Numbered from the stretch's first letter, positions 40,670-51,589 are shown. The stretch is DNA of 64,000 bases from Cognaticolwellia aestuarii (GCF_002000025.1 NZ_MUZV01000005.1:248001-312000); one strand, 5' to 3'. The notes: generated by a model not told the origin, from the sequence alone. A program made the numbers and translations.

Positions 40670-41315
40670 ACGCGAAAATCCAAAGACTATCGCCTTACTC
40701 GGCGGCACTTTCGACCCAATTCATCTTGGTCATATTCTTCCCGCTCAAGAAACCGCCTTATGGTTAGGCGCTGAGCAATTACATTTAATTCCAGCTCATA
40801 TTCCGCCTCATAAAACAGGCACGCATGCTAGTGCAAAACAACGCGCCGAAATGGTCGCTTTGGCGTGTGAACCTGCTAAAGGCGTGCTGCTCGATAGCCG
40901 AGAACTTGATCGTGATAGCCCCTCATACACAATCGATACCTTACGTGAAATTACGAAAGCGCAACCTAAAGCTACCTTGTATTTTATTATGGGTATGGAT
41001 TCACTGCTCACCTTTACAAAATGGCGGCATTGGCAAGAAATTCTCACGTTATGTAATCTAGTGGTCAATATTCGCCCTGGTTATCAACACCACGAGCTAG
41101 AAAGGACCCTGGAACCAGAGTTAGCTAAGCGTCTTATTTACCGCCTAACAAAATTGCAGCGCGAAAAAGTTGGGCAAATTTTATTGCATGAAAGTACGCC
41201 ACTGGATATATCTTCGACAAAAATCAGGGCAAATATTAAAAATTCGATAAGCTATAGCGAATATTTACCTAAGCCAGTTTACCATTATATTAAGCAAAAT
41301 AAGCTTTACCGTTAA
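40656..41315 (+). CDS. nadD: nicotinate-nucleotide adenylyltransferase
   Basis: 219-residue enzyme making nicotinate adenine dinucleotide for NAD synthesis. The nucleotidyltransferase signature GGTFDPIHLGH and the C-terminal ISSTKIR motif are both present. It overlaps the end of holA. A gap of nearly 190 bases separates it from rsfS. Confidence 0.97.
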   Translation: MNTTKRENPKTIALLGGTFDPIHLGHILPAQETALWLGAEQLHLIPAHIPPHKTGTHASAKQRAEMVALACEPAKGVLLDSRELDRDSPSYTIDTLREITKAQPKATLYFIMGMDSLLTFTKWRHWQEILTLCNLVVNIRPGYQHHELERTLEPELAKRLIYRLTKLQREKVGQILLHESTPLDISSTKIRANIKNSISYSEYLPKPVYHYIKQNKLYR

Positions 41316-41503
41316 CCTTGTTTTTGTGCTTTTTTCTTCGACGACTAAACGCTCAAACGGCTATTTTCTTTAATTTAACCGTAATGCGAGTAAAATAAAC
41401 CACTTGTTGTGCAAAAAACATGCAATTGATAGCATTAGACAGTTAACGGACCAACAAAATAATGCTATTATCGCCGATTATTGTTAATTATAGAGATCCC
41501 ACT

Positions 41504-41821
41504 TTGCAAAGTTCAGACCTAATTACTTTTGTTACCGAAAAAATCGAAGATATGAAAGGCCGCGATATCGTCACACTAGAGATATCTAAAAAGTCGAGTT
41601 TCGCTGACTACATGCTAGTTTGCTCTGGTAACTCAAAACGTCACGTTATTTCAATTGCACAATCACTTACTATTGAATGTCGCGCTGCAGGCATTGAAGC
41701 CTTAGGTGTAGAAGGGAACGATGTTGGCGAATGGTCTTTAGTGGATTTAGGTGATGTAATTGTCCATGTGATGACTGACGAAACTCGTGATCGTTACCAG
41801 CTAGAACAACTATGGGAATAG
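41504..41821 (+). CDS. rsfS: ribosomal silencing factor RsfS
   Basis: 105-residue protein that binds L14 and blocks subunit joining when nutrients are scarce. I choose the TTG at 41504, which has AGAG eight bases upstream and gives MQSSDLITFVTEKIEDMKG, matching the E. coli start and its exact length. The ATG at 41462 would add 14 unmatched residues. Conserved segments are FADYMLVCSGNSKRHV and VEGNDVGEWSLVDLGDVIVH. Confidence 0.92.
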   Translation: MQSSDLITFVTEKIEDMKGRDIVTLEISKKSSFADYMLVCSGNSKRHVISIAQSLTIECRAAGIEALGVEGNDVGEWSLVDLGDVIVHVMTDETRDRYQLEQLWE

Positions 41822-41832
41822 TATAAAGTCTA

Positions 41833-42303
41833 ATGCGCATTACCTTATACGCTGTTGGTAATAAAATGCCAGCATGGGTCAGTCAAGGATTTAGCGAATA
41901 TTGCCGTAGATTCCCTCGTGATATGAGTTTTCATTTAGTGGAAATTTCACCTGGAAAGCGCGGCAAAAATGCCGATATTGCCCGTATTTTAGAAAAAGAA
42001 GGCGAGCAAATGCTTGCGGCTATCCCTAAAGGTAACCGCATTGTGACTTTAGAGGTGGAAGGCAAGCCTTGGACAACCCCTGAACTTGCCAAACAACTTG
42101 AGCGCTGGCATGTTGACAGCCGTGATGTCGCCTTGCTTGTTGGTGGCCCTGAAGGTTTAGCACCTGCTTGTATTCAAGCATCTGAGCAAAAATGGTCATT
42201 ATCACCACTCACCCTACCGCACCCAATGGTGCGCATTGTCGTTGCCGAAAGCCTTTATCGAGCATGGTCAATTAATAACAATCACCCTTATCATCGAGAG
42301 TAA
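41833..42303 (+). CDS. rlmH: 23S rRNA pseudouridine-1915 N3-methyltransferase RlmH
   Basis: 156-residue SPOUT methyltransferase (E. coli 155). The cofactor-binding knot is visible as LLVGGPEGL and the C-terminal [23 protein letters not shown]. It begins 11 bases after rsfS and ends 3 bases before mrdA, so it is within one operon. Confidence 0.97.
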   Translation: MRITLYAVGNKMPAWVSQGFSEYCRRFPRDMSFHLVEISPGKRGKNADIARILEKEGEQMLAAIPKGNRIVTLEVEGKPWTTPELAKQLERWHVDSRDVALLVGGPEGLAPACIQASEQKWSLSPLTLPHPMVRIVVAESLYRAWSINNNHPYHRE

Positions 42304-42306
42304 CTA

Positions 42307-44286
42307 ATGGCGCCTAAAAAACGTGTTGCCATTCGAAACCATAGCGCTGAGGCAAATTTATTTGCTCGCCGCACCTTCATCACCTTTATTACTGTTCTAA
42401 TACTTTCCTTAGTGCTTTTTAGTAATATTTATAACCTTGAAGTTAACTCATACCAAAAATACCAAACTCGCTCTAACTCTAATCGTATTAAACTATTACC
42501 GGTAGCACCAAATAGAGGCTTAATTTACGATAGAAATGGCGTATTACTAGCTGACAACACGCCAGTGTATAGTTTAGAAGTGATCCCTGAACAAGTTGAT
42601 GATATTAAAAAGCGCTTATCTGAAGTAAGTGAGTTATTAGATATTAGTCAGGAAAAACAAAATAAATTACTCAAAGAATTAAAAAGTAAGCGACGCTTTA
42701 AGCCTATTGAACTTTACTCACGTTTAAGTGAGCAGCAAGTATCATTGTTTTCTGTCAATCAACATAAGTTTCCCGGCTTTTTTATCGATGCACGCTTAAA
42801 ACGCTATTACCCTTTTGCGGATTTAACAACCCACTCTTTAGGTTATGTTGCCCGCATCAATCGCAAAGATTCGCTAGAGTTAGAAAAACAGGGATTAGCC
42901 GAAAACTACGCCGCAACACGTAACATTGGTAAGTTGGGTCTCGAAAAGTACTACCAAGACATTTTACATGGCACCATTGGCCATCAAGAAGTTGAAATTA
43001 ACAACCAAGGTAGAGTCATTCGTACTTTAGACTTTACTCCTCCGATCCCAGGTAAAGACCTCACCTTAACTTTAGATATAGAACTACAAATGATCGCCAA
43101 GCGTGCACTTTCAGGTAAGCGTGGTGCGGTAGTCGCCATTGATCCAAGAGATGGTGGTGTACTTGCTATGTATTCAAACCCAAGCTTTGACGGCAACCTT
43201 TTTGTTCATGGTATCAGCAGTAAAAAATATAAGAAGCTCTTAGCACCAGCAAGTAACAAACCCTTACTTAATCGTGCGGTACAAGGTTACCCACCGGCAT
43301 CAACCATCAAGCCTTTATTAGCGCTTACCGGACTTGAAGCCGAGTTAATTACTCCAGAAACTGAGATTTATGATCCCGGCTTTTATCAATTACCAGGCAT
43401 AGAAACCAAACGACGTGATTGGAAAAAATGGGGCCACGGTAAGGTCAATTTAACTAAATCATTAGAGCAGTCATGTAATGTTTATTATTATGATTTAGCC
43501 TATAAATTGGGTATAACCCGTATTAGTAAAATGATGGAAAAATTTGGCTTTGGTGATTATACCGGCATCGATATCCATGAAGAAAGCCGCGCTATTATGC
43601 CAAGCATTGAATGGAAACGAGCTCGTTATAACAAAGCTTGGTATACCGGTGAAACCTTATCTGTCGGCATAGGACAAAGTTATTGGTCGGTAACGCCATT
43701 ACAATTATCACAGGCAGTCTCTATTTTAGTTAATAAAGGCAGGATCAAGGTTCCACACTTTTTAAAGGCCACCAGTGAAGTCGTTATCAACGATAAAAAG
43801 ATTAATACACAGCAACCAATCATCACAGAATATGTTGTTGATGAAAAACGCCCCATTACACTATCAAATGACCGTTATTGGGATATGGTTTTAGACGGCC
43901 TACACAATACAGTGCAAAAATTTGGCGCTACTGGTTATGCTGCTTTTAAAGGCAGTAAGTATGATGCTGCAGGTAAAACCGGCTCTGCCCAAACCGCCAA
44001 CATTGCCCAAGATGAAGAATACGACGCCAAAAAAGTACAAGAGAATAAACGTGATAACGCTATGTTTATTGCTTTTGCGCCCTACGAAAATCCAGAAATT
44101 GTTGTTGCGGTAGCGATTGAAAATGTTGCAAAAGGTGGTGGTGGCACCAATGCCGGTCCCGTGGCACGTCAAATCATGGATCAATATTTTGGTGACAGAG
44201 AAATTATCAGTACAGATAAAACCAAGCACCCTCACCATGAAGAGATTTATCATCAGAACATTACCAATACAGCAGGTGAACCCTAG
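42307..44286 (+). CDS. mrdA: penicillin-binding protein 2
   Basis: 659-residue class B transpeptidase of the rod complex that cross-links side-wall peptidoglycan. An N-terminal membrane anchor (FITFITVLILSLVLFSNIY) and pedestal precede the penicillin-binding domain with SxxK (STIK), SxN (SCN) and KTG (AGKTGSAQT) motifs. It overlaps rodA by one base and follows rlmH by 3 bases. Confidence 0.97.
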   Translation: MAPKKRVAIRNHSAEANLFARRTFITFITVLILSLVLFSNIYNLEVNSYQKYQTRSNSNRIKLLPVAPNRGLIYDRNGVLLADNTPVYSLEVIPEQVDDIKKRLSEVSELLDISQEKQNKLLKELKSKRRFKPIELYSRLSEQQVSLFSVNQHKFPGFFIDARLKRYYPFADLTTHSLGYVARINRKDSLELEKQGLAENYAATRNIGKLGLEKYYQDILHGTIGHQEVEINNQGRVIRTLDFTPPIPGKDLTLTLDIELQMIAKRALSGKRGAVVAIDPRDGGVLAMYSNPSFDGNLFVHGISSKKYKKLLAPASNKPLLNRAVQGYPPASTIKPLLALTGLEAELITPETEIYDPGFYQLPGIETKRRDWKKWGHGKVNLTKSLEQSCNVYYYDLAYKLGITRISKMMEKFGFGDYTGIDIHEESRAIMPSIEWKRARYNKAWYTGETLSVGIGQSYWSVTPLQLSQAVSILVNKGRIKVPHFLKATSEVVINDKKINTQQPIITEYVVDEKRPITLSNDRYWDMVLDGLHNTVQKFGATGYAAFKGSKYDAAGKTGSAQTANIAQDEEYDAKKVQENKRDNAMFIAFAPYENPEIVVAVAIENVAKGGGGTNAGPVARQIMDQYFGDREIISTDKTKHPHHEEIYHQNITNTAGEP

Positions 44287-45401
44287 TGCGTAACACCGGA
44301 CACGATCAGCAAAAACAGCGTACTTTATGGCAACGTTTACACATTGATTTACCTTTATTAAGTGGTATTTTAGCTCTATTAATACTGGGGCTATTTGTGG
44401 TTTACAGTGCTGGTGGACAAGAAAATGCAGTGTTAATACGTCATGCTAAACGAGCTGGTTTTGCATTAGTTGTGATGTTTTTAGTTGCTCAAATACCACC
44501 ATTATCTTATCGAAAATGGGCAGTACCTGTCTTTATCCTAGGGCTAATGCTATTAGCGGCGGTATTGCTTTTTGGTCATGTTGGTAAAGGTGCCCAACGT
44601 TGGCTTGACCTTGGCTTTACAAAGTTTCAACCTTCTGAAATTATGAAGCTCGTTGTACCAATAATGATCGCATGGTATGTAAGCCAATATGACTTACCAA
44701 CAAAAATATCAAAAATTATTATCGCTTTTATTTTAGTACTAATGCCAACATTGTTGATTGCTAAGCAACCCGATTTGGGTACATCTCTACTTATTGCTAG
44801 CTCAGGTATTTTTGTGATTTTCCTCGCTGGTGCCAGCTGGAAATTGATTGGGACTTGTGTTGGTTTAGCTTCAGCATTTGCCCCAGTATTATGGATGTTT
44901 TTGATGAAGCCTTATCAAAAGCAACGAGTATTAACCTTTTTAAATCCTGAGCAAGATCCGCTTGGCTCAGGCTATCATATTATTCAATCTAAAATTGCGA
45001 TCGGCTCTGGCGGTATTCACGGTAAAGGTTGGCTACAAGGTACCCAATCACAACTAGAATTTCTCCCAGAGCGCCACACTGATTTTATTTTTGCGGTATT
45101 TAGTGAAGAATTTGGCTTAATCGGTGTCGGCTTATTGTTGACAGTATATTTAGCCATTGTCATGCGTGGATTATGGATTGCAGTTAATGCCCAGCATGCG
45201 TTTACTAAACTGCTAGCGGGCAGTTTAACATTAACATTTTTTGTTTATGTTTTTGTCAATATAGGCATGGTTTCCGGCTTATTGCCTGTGGTTGGTGTGC
45301 CATTGCCTTTAGTCAGTTATGGTGGTACCTCAATGGTGACATTAATGGCTGGATTTGGCATTTTAATGGCAATAAGTACCCATAGAAGATTCCATGTTTA
45401 A
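44286..45401 (+). CDS. mrdB: rod-shape SEDS glycosyltransferase RodA
   Basis: 371-residue polytopic SEDS protein that polymerises glycan with PBP2. The start is a GTG sharing one base with the mrdA stop, so translation is coupled. The family blocks QPDLGTSLL, FLPERHTDFIFAV and GMVSGLLPVVGVPLPLVSYG are intact. Confidence 0.97.
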   Translation: MRNTGHDQQKQRTLWQRLHIDLPLLSGILALLILGLFVVYSAGGQENAVLIRHAKRAGFALVVMFLVAQIPPLSYRKWAVPVFILGLMLLAAVLLFGHVGKGAQRWLDLGFTKFQPSEIMKLVVPIMIAWYVSQYDLPTKISKIIIAFILVLMPTLLIAKQPDLGTSLLIASSGIFVIFLAGASWKLIGTCVGLASAFAPVLWMFLMKPYQKQRVLTFLNPEQDPLGSGYHIIQSKIAIGSGGIHGKGWLQGTQSQLEFLPERHTDFIFAVFSEEFGLIGVGLLLTVYLAIVMRGLWIAVNAQHAFTKLLAGSLTLTFFVYVFVNIGMVSGLLPVVGVPLPLVSYGGTSMVTLMAGFGILMAISTHRRFHV

Positions 45402-45457
45402 CGACCAATAGCATCAATAGTAAAATAATTCACTTTAACAGAGATAATAGATATTTT

Positions 45458-46423
45458 ATGGCGATATTGAAAATACAGCGTAAGCATTGCTTTGTTTTAC
45501 TGATGGTATTAATTTCTGCATGTAGTACAAATTATGGCCGCTATCAACACAAACATGACAGCACACCAAGCCGCTTACCAAGTCCAAGCGAGCTGCACGA
45601 TGCAACTCCCAGAGCAGAAACGCCAAGCCGAGGGGGTAATAAGCATTACCAAGTGCGTGGTAAGCACTACCAAGTGTTGGAGAGTGCCGAAAACTTTAGC
45701 CAGACCGGTATAGCCTCATGGTATGGGCGTAAGTTTCATGGTCACTTAACCTCTAATGGCGAAATATATGATATGTACGCCATGAGTGCTGCCCATAAAA
45801 ATCTGCCTTTACCGACTTATTTAAAAGTGGTCAATAATAGCAATGGTCGTTCTGTTATTGTCCGAGTTAATGATCGCGGACCATTTCATCAAAATCGTAT
45901 TATCGATTTATCTTATAGCGCAGCATATAAACTAGATATGTTAAAAACGGGTACGGCCAATGTCACTATTTCCGCTATTACCGACTTTAGCGCAAAAGCT
46001 TTAGCGCAACTTAAAACAAATCATGGTTACTTAGCACAAAGCCAAGCAAAAGTTACCCCTTTAATAAAACCTATGGCACCTTCGCTTAACACCACTGCTG
46101 CTTCGACTAATATTAATCAAGCTGCAGTTGCCACTCCGACAGAGCAGAAATCGCCAAAAACTAGCACGGTAAATACCGCGTCACAATTATCAGACCATTC
46201 AACTAAAGCAGAATATATTCAGGTATTTGCAAGCAGTAATCACGTGCAAGCAACTAAACTAGCAACCGTATTATCAAAACAATATAAACAAAAAACTCAA
46301 CTAGAAGAAATAAATGGAATTTTTCGTGTTCTCGTTGGTCCGATAGAACGCAGTGATGATATATCTACGCTGTTACTTGCAATTAAAAGCACAGGTTACC
46401 CAAATGCATTTGTTCGTAAATAG
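45458..46423 (+). CDS. rlpA: septal ring lytic transglycosylase RlpA
   Basis: 321-residue lipoprotein (lipobox LISAC) with a double-psi beta-barrel domain (TGIASWYGRKFHGHLTSNGE, VRVNDRGPF) and a C-terminal SPOR domain (YIQVFASSNHVQATKLA). The SPOR domain binds denuded glycans at division sites. A 15-base direct repeat at 45641-45676 duplicates the peptide KHYQV just before the barrel. It lies 56 bases after mrdB. Confidence 0.95.
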   Translation: MAILKIQRKHCFVLLMVLISACSTNYGRYQHKHDSTPSRLPSPSELHDATPRAETPSRGGNKHYQVRGKHYQVLESAENFSQTGIASWYGRKFHGHLTSNGEIYDMYAMSAAHKNLPLPTYLKVVNNSNGRSVIVRVNDRGPFHQNRIIDLSYSAAYKLDMLKTGTANVTISAITDFSAKALAQLKTNHGYLAQSQAKVTPLIKPMAPSLNTTAASTNINQAAVATPTEQKSPKTSTVNTASQLSDHSTKAEYIQVFASSNHVQATKLATVLSKQYKQKTQLEEINGIFRVLVGPIERSDDISTLLLAIKSTGYPNAFVRK

Positions 46424-46569
46424 GCCGTCATTGGATGATGTTTCACATAATGACACTTAGAACAATCAGGTTTTTTATCGACGCAACAAGATAAAAATAG
46501 CAATAATAAGCAAAATTCATTAACAGTAACAAATTCATCATCGAGCCCAATAGAATTCAAAATGAAAAA

Positions 46570-46578
46570 TGTTATACT
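46570..46578 (+). promoter_or_regulatory. extended -10 promoter of dacA
   Basis: TG-T-TATACT, a good extended -10 element. It lies inside the upstream extension of the dacA frame, which supports the later dacA start. Confidence 0.55.
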
Positions 46579-46636
46579 GCATAAAGTTTTATATCGTTTT
46601 TATAATTTCCACCAATCAATGCGCTGCAGGACAATT

Positions 46637-47824
46637 ATGCCCCAAATCAAGCTTATTCAATCTCCTAAAAAATCAACAAAACTGATCGCTTTTTTAAGCT
46701 CTGTCTTATTAAGTGTTTGCTCGCTATCTCATGCACAAACAATTATCCCATCCGCGCCAGAGGTAAATGCTAAAGGTCACATTCTTATTGATTACACAAC
46801 AGGTAAGGTCATTGCCGAAAGCAATGCAGATATCTTACTTGCGCCGGCCAGCTTAACTAAAATGATGACAAGTTATATCATAGGCAAAGAGCTAGTATCA
46901 GGAAATATCAAGAACGATGACATAGTCAAAATTAGTGAAAAAGCTTGGGCGAAAAATTATCCGGGCTCATCTTTAATGTATATTGAAGTTGGCACAGAAG
47001 TGCCTGTTCGCTTATTAAATCAAGGGATTATTGTTGCCTCAGGTAATGATGCTTGTGTTGCTATGGCAGAACATATTGCCGGTAGCGAAGATGCCTTTGC
47101 ACAACTAATGAATGCCCATGCAGAGCAATTAGGCATGCACAGCAGTTTCTTTGAAAACAGTCATGGCTTAGATAGCCAAGAGCACAAAACCACTGCACGT
47201 GACATGGCAACATTAGCTATTGCCCTGATCCGCGATGTACCAGAAGAGTATAAACTTTACAGCCAAAAATCTTTTACTTATAACAATATTAAGCAATATA
47301 ACCGCAATAGCTTATTGTGGGATAAAAGCATGAATGTCGATGGTTTAAAAACAGGTCATACATCACAAGCCGGCTTCAGTTTAGTAACCTCTGCCACTAA
47401 AGGCGATATGCGCTTAGTCAGTGTTGTTATGGGAGCAGACAGTGAGCGCGCTCGTAAAGTCGAAAGTAAAAAACTGCTCAATTATGGCTTCCGTTTCTTT
47501 GAAACTTACACTCCTTATAAAGCCGGTGAAAAATTTGTCAGTGATCGTGTTTGGATGGGTGACACTAAAGAAGTTGATTTAGGTATCATGGTAGATACCC
47601 CAATTACCATCCCACGCGGGCAACGTAAAAACTTACAAGCTAATTTCGAGTTAGACAAGCAACTCACCGCACCACTGCAAAAAGGTGAAGTGGTAGGTAA
47701 GTTATTTTTACAACTTGATGGTGAAGACATTGCTCAGTACCCACTAGTAACATTACAAGCAGTTCAAGAAGGCGGCATGTTCAATAAACTATTGGATTAC
47801 GTAAAACTGCAGTTTGCTAATTAA
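46637..47824 (+). CDS. dacA: D-alanyl-D-alanine carboxypeptidase (PBP5)
   Basis: 395-residue low-molecular-weight penicillin-binding protein that trims pentapeptide side chains. The start at 46637 has AGGA five bases upstream and leads into a signal peptide ending SLSHAQ. Active-site motifs are SLTK, SGN (VASGNDACVAMAEH) and KTG (DGLKTGHTSQAGF), followed by the C-terminal PBP5 domain and membrane-associating helix (MFNKLLDYVKLQFAN). Its own promoter and terminator make it at least partly independent. Confidence 0.96.
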   Translation: MPQIKLIQSPKKSTKLIAFLSSVLLSVCSLSHAQTIIPSAPEVNAKGHILIDYTTGKVIAESNADILLAPASLTKMMTSYIIGKELVSGNIKNDDIVKISEKAWAKNYPGSSLMYIEVGTEVPVRLLNQGIIVASGNDACVAMAEHIAGSEDAFAQLMNAHAEQLGMHSSFFENSHGLDSQEHKTTARDMATLAIALIRDVPEEYKLYSQKSFTYNNIKQYNRNSLLWDKSMNVDGLKTGHTSQAGFSLVTSATKGDMRLVSVVMGADSERARKVESKKLLNYGFRFFETYTPYKAGEKFVSDRVWMGDTKEVDLGIMVDTPITIPRGQRKNLQANFELDKQLTAPLQKGEVVGKLFLQLDGEDIAQYPLVTLQAVQEGGMFNKLLDYVKLQFAN

Positions 47825-48238
47825 TACTTGGCCTCTATAGCTTTTAAGTTTCACCCAGTGGCAAGAAACACAGTGGCAGTGGCATTGCTATAACTCTTAA
47901 CCAAAGCCAATAAAGCCACTCATTAAAAACTCAGCCTTGGCTGAGTTTTTTCATTTCACAAGCATCTTTCACAAACATAATAGTAAATAAAATGATTATA
48001 AAGTTAGCGCCAAACATTGATATTAGATAAATTCCCCTCATTTAATAGCTCATATCGGCCAGCAAATTAACGACGACTGATCACATTTACTGTAAATAGT
48101 GTTAAAATATCGACGATTTACACATTCAGCGCATTAATTTTTACCACATGGATTGGTCTATTGGCGATTAAATCGAATAATGCACCTGTTACTAAGCGCC
48201 TTCAAAACACTCGCGCTTTACCAATCAAGAGAAAATAA
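47825..48238. other. dacA/ybeD intergenic region
   Basis: 414 bases containing the dacA terminator (47925-47951) and an extended -10-like TGTTAAAAT near 48100 that could start the ybeD-lipB-lipA transcript. I saw no supported gene. Confidence 0.5.
47925..47951 (+). terminator. rho-independent terminator of dacA
   Basis: Arms AAAACTCAGCC and GGCTGAGTTTT with a very tight loop, running into T residues, about 100 bases past the dacA stop. Confidence 0.85.
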
Positions 48239-48502
48239 ATGAATACTAAGTTTGATGAATTATTGGAATTTCCAACCGTTTTAAATTTCAAAGTTATGGG
48301 CATTGCTTGCGATGAATTACCTGACTTAGTTGTTGGCGAGTTACAAAAGCATACGCCTGGTGATTACGCCCCCAAAGTAAAAGCCAGCTCTAAGGGTAAC
48401 TATCATTCAATTTCTGTATCAGTAACGGTTACTAGCAAAGATCATATCGAAACCGTATACAAAACACTGAATGCTATTGAGCAGGTACGTTACGTACTTT
48501 AA
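48239..48502 (+). CDS. ybeD: DUF493 family protein YbeD
   Basis: 87-residue small ACT-like protein, the E. coli YbeD length, beginning [12 protein letters not shown] and containing [15 protein letters not shown]. The gene lies between dacA and lipB in many gammaproteobacteria, as here. A regulatory role linked to lipoate metabolism has been suggested from context; the biochemical function is not established. Confidence 0.94.
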   Translation: MNTKFDELLEFPTVLNFKVMGIACDELPDLVVGELQKHTPGDYAPKVKASSKGNYHSISVSVTVTSKDHIETVYKTLNAIEQVRYVL

Positions 48503-48577
48503 TCCTTACTCTTTGCATGGTGTATTCCAATTATTATTCGGATACAATGAGCTAAGCGAAATTTATAGAGATATATT

Positions 48578-49237
48578 TTGAAAAACACATTGATTATTCG
48601 GCAACTTAATACTATCGACTATGTCGATGTTTGGCATGCCATGCAAAACTTCACCGATAATCGAGATGAAAATACTGCTGACGAGCTTTGGCTGGTTGAA
48701 CACCCTCCGGTATTTACCCAAGGACAAGCAGGCAAAGACGAGCATCTCCTTATGCCTGGTGATATTCCTGTGGTAAAAGTTGATCGTGGTGGGCAAGTCA
48801 CCTATCACGGCCCTGGACAACAGGTGATCTATTTTATGATCAATCTGCGCCGTAGAAAAATGGGCGTTAGAGAATTAGTCACATTAATAGAGAATGGCAT
48901 CGTCGCATCATTGGCAGATTTCGGTATCAAAGCTAATGCCAAGCCAGACGCGCCAGGTGTTTATGTTGACGACAAAAAGGTAGCCTCTTTAGGTTTACGA
49001 GTACGTAAAGGCTGTTCTTTTCACGGCTTAGCGCTAAACGTCAATATGGATTTATCACCATTTTTACGCATTAATCCCTGCGGTTATCAAGGCTTAGAAA
49101 TGGTGCAAACAATAGATTTACAAGGCCCTGCCACTTTAGTTCAAGCGGGTGAGTCACTCGTTGAACACCTAACTAAACTACTAAACACTGAGCATTTATC
49201 TTATCAAACGGGATTGGAAACAGGTCATGACCACTAA
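48578..49237 (+). CDS. lipB: lipoyl(octanoyl) transferase
   Basis: 219-residue enzyme moving octanoyl groups from acyl carrier protein to lipoyl domains. Signatures are [28 protein letters not shown] and the active-site Cys/Lys region with the block [14 protein letters not shown]. The start codon is TTG with AGAG seven bases upstream. The end overlaps lipA by 11 bases. Confidence 0.96.
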   Translation: MKNTLIIRQLNTIDYVDVWHAMQNFTDNRDENTADELWLVEHPPVFTQGQAGKDEHLLMPGDIPVVKVDRGGQVTYHGPGQQVIYFMINLRRRKMGVRELVTLIENGIVASLADFGIKANAKPDAPGVYVDDKKVASLGLRVRKGCSFHGLALNVNMDLSPFLRINPCGYQGLEMVQTIDLQGPATLVQAGESLVEHLTKLLNTEHLSYQTGLETGHDH

Positions 49238-50195
49238 ATCATCACGCATTACCCCAGGTACGAAATTACGTGACGCCGAAAAAATGGCGCATATTCCTAT
49301 AAAAGTGGTTACTTCTGAGCGCGAAACTATGCTGAGAAAGCCAAATTGGCTACGCATTAAACTACCAAAAAGTTCTGAGCGTATTGATAGCATTAAAGCA
49401 GCATTACGCAAGCATGACTTACACTCAGTGTGTGAAGAAGCATCATGTCCTAACTTATCGGAATGTTTTAACCACGGTACAGCCACCTTTATGATTTTAG
49501 GCGATATTTGTACTCGTCGCTGCCCATTTTGTGATGTGGGTCATGGTCGTCCGTTACAAGCAGACAAAGACGAACCTCGTAAATTAGCATTAACGCTAAA
49601 AGACATGAAATTGAAATACGTGGTGATCACCTCAGTAGATCGTGATGATTTACGTGACGGTGGTGCTCAACAGTTTGCTGATTGCATTACTGAAATTGCT
49701 GAGCACTCTCCACATACTAAAGTTGAAATTTTAGTACCGGATTTTCGCGGCCGTATGGACCGTGCATTAGAAATATTAAACAAAAATCCTCCACATGTTT
49801 TCAACCACAACCTTGAAACAGCACCTCGCCTATACACTAAGGCTCGCCCTGGCGCTAATTACCAATGGTCGTTAGACTTATTGAAAAAATTCGGTGAAGC
49901 AAACCCTAGCGTGCCAACTAAGTCAGGTATTATGGTTGGTTTAGGTGAAACCAATGAAGAGATTCTACAAGTGATGCGTGACTTACGTGCACACGGTGTC
50001 ACTATGCTAACTATTGGCCAATATTTACAACCAAGTAAACACCATTTACCGGTTGAGCGTTATGTACATCCAGACGATTTTGATATGTTTAAGCGTGAAG
50101 CAGATAAAATGGGTTTTGAACATGCGGCTTGTGGTCCATTAGTACGTTCAAGCTACCATGCCGACAAACAGGCCGCCGGTGAAGAAGTTAAATAA
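49227..50195 (+). CDS. lipA: lipoyl synthase
   Basis: 322-residue radical-SAM enzyme inserting sulfur into octanoyl groups. The auxiliary cluster motif CX4CX5C ([13 protein letters not shown]) and the radical-SAM motif CX3CX2C (CTRRCPFC) are intact. It is translationally coupled to lipB and ends the block with a strong terminator. Confidence 0.98.
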   Translation: MTTKSSRITPGTKLRDAEKMAHIPIKVVTSERETMLRKPNWLRIKLPKSSERIDSIKAALRKHDLHSVCEEASCPNLSECFNHGTATFMILGDICTRRCPFCDVGHGRPLQADKDEPRKLALTLKDMKLKYVVITSVDRDDLRDGGAQQFADCITEIAEHSPHTKVEILVPDFRGRMDRALEILNKNPPHVFNHNLETAPRLYTKARPGANYQWSLDLLKKFGEANPSVPTKSGIMVGLGETNEEILQVMRDLRAHGVTMLTIGQYLQPSKHHLPVERYVHPDDFDMFKREADKMGFEHAACGPLVRSSYHADKQAAGEEVK

Positions 50196-50234
50196 CGCTA
50201 CTTTTTCATTATCGCTTGGTCAGTAAACAATATT

Positions 50235-50265
50235 AAGCTAGCAGCGTAAACTGCTAGCTTTTTTA
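50235..50265 (+). terminator. rho-independent terminator of lipA
   Basis: A perfect 10-pair stem (AAGCTAGCAG and complement) with a 6-base loop and following T-run, 39 bases past the lipA stop. Confidence 0.9.
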
Positions 50266-50422
50266 TTACCGAAAATTCGCTTAACCTTAGCTTAAATAAA
50301 TAAGACCAAGCAGATAAACTCTACCAAAGCTAAAGTAACAATGCGCTATTAGTGATGATTTTAAGCTAGATCTTTCGAAACTCGTGGCATTGGTAAACGT
50401 TGCTTATACGAGTTCAAGCAAG

Positions 50423-51589
50423 TTAAATCGTGACTTTACGCTCAACCGTCTGGCTACGTAAACATAAAGCTAAAATCCCGCCAATTAAAGCAGTAATAGC
50501 AGCAAAGTCAAAAGTAGCAACAGCGCCCAGACCATCTTGCCACAGTATCCCTGCGACATAAGCTCCCACGGCACCACCAACACCATAAACACCCCCAATA
50601 TAAATCGCTTGTGCACGACTTTGTTGGTTAGCATTAAAGTGTTTTTGAATAAAAGCGATGCTGGCACTATGGTATAAACCAAAGCTTAACGCATGGATCA
50701 ACTGTGAAGTAGCTAAGGCAATATTATTATCGGCATAATGCCCGACCAAAAACCAGCGAAACGCCGTAAACAAAATGCTAATACTTAATAAGGTTTTTAA
50801 CGAAAAGCTTTTGAAGAAAATGGCAGCAAAAACAAAAATAGCAACTTCAGCTACCACACCGATAGCAATAAAAATACCAATCAAAAAGCCCGAGTATGCT
50901 AACTCCTTCAAGTACAAAGCAAAAAACACATAATATGGGCCAAAGCTCATTTGCAGCATTAAGCCGGCAAAGAAAAACAGTAAAAAGTTACCATTAAGCA
51001 CTTGGTTTTTAATCGCAATATGATTCATTAGCGCTTTATTAGCCACTCTGGGCTGCTTACTTAATAAAGTAGAGATAAAGAGCCCTGCCAATATAGCTAT
51101 GCCAATATAACTAAATGCTTCTGATGAATAACGCTCAATTAGCTCGCCACTGATCATAGCCACCACAATAAAACCGATACTGCCCCACAGCCGAATCCGA
51201 GCGTATATTTTTGCACTTCGACGAATAGAGTTAAGTGTCATCACCTCTATCTGCGGTAAAATAGCTGTCCAGAATAAACTAAACATCGCTAAACTAAATA
51301 TTAACGGCCAATAGCTCATCGTCCAAATAATGAAACTAAAGCTCAGCAAAGACAGTAATGCGCCTACCTGAACAATCTTTAGTTGTTTACCTGTACGGTC
51401 AGCAAGTTGCGCCCATAATGATGGTGCAACAATTTTTGTTGCAGTAATGACAGCTAAAATCTCACCAATTTCAAGTGAAGTAAAACCTCTACCATCGAGA
51501 AAAACCGATAGAAAAGGCACAACTAAACCTAAGATACCAAAATACCAAAAATAATTTGTCGACAAACGAAAAAATTGCTTTGAAACCAC
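50423..51589 (-). CDS. MFS transporter, HcaT-like
   Basis: 388-residue polytopic protein with about 12 membrane helices. The opening (FRLSTNYFWYFGILGLVVPF, LDGRGFTSLEIGEILAV) and LADRTGK loop match the HcaT/LacY-like MFS group. Substrate unknown. It follows aroC by 20 bases on the same strand, so it is probably co-transcribed. The GTG start lacks a strong ribosome site, so the exact N-terminus is uncertain. Confidence 0.88.
   Translation of the reverse strand: MVSKQFFRLSTNYFWYFGILGLVVPFLSVFLDGRGFTSLEIGEILAVITATKIVAPSLWAQLADRTGKQLKIVQVGALLSLLSFSFIIWTMSYWPLIFSLAMFSLFWTAILPQIEVMTLNSIRRSAKIYARIRLWGSIGFIVVAMISGELIERYSSEAFSYIGIAILAGLFISTLLSKQPRVANKALMNHIAIKNQVLNGNFLLFFFAGLMLQMSFGPYYVFFALYLKELAYSGFLIGIFIAIGVVAEVAIFVFAAIFFKSFSLKTLLSISILFTAFRWFLVGHYADNNIALATSQLIHALSFGLYHSASIAFIQKHFNANQQSRAQAIYIGGVYGVGGAVGAYVAGILWQDGLGAVATFDFAAITALIGGILALCLRSQTVERKVTI

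Noticed and set aside
43900-44253. 117-residue minus-strand frame inside mrdA
   Set aside because: Antisense to the conserved transpeptidase domain, with no domain or start signal.
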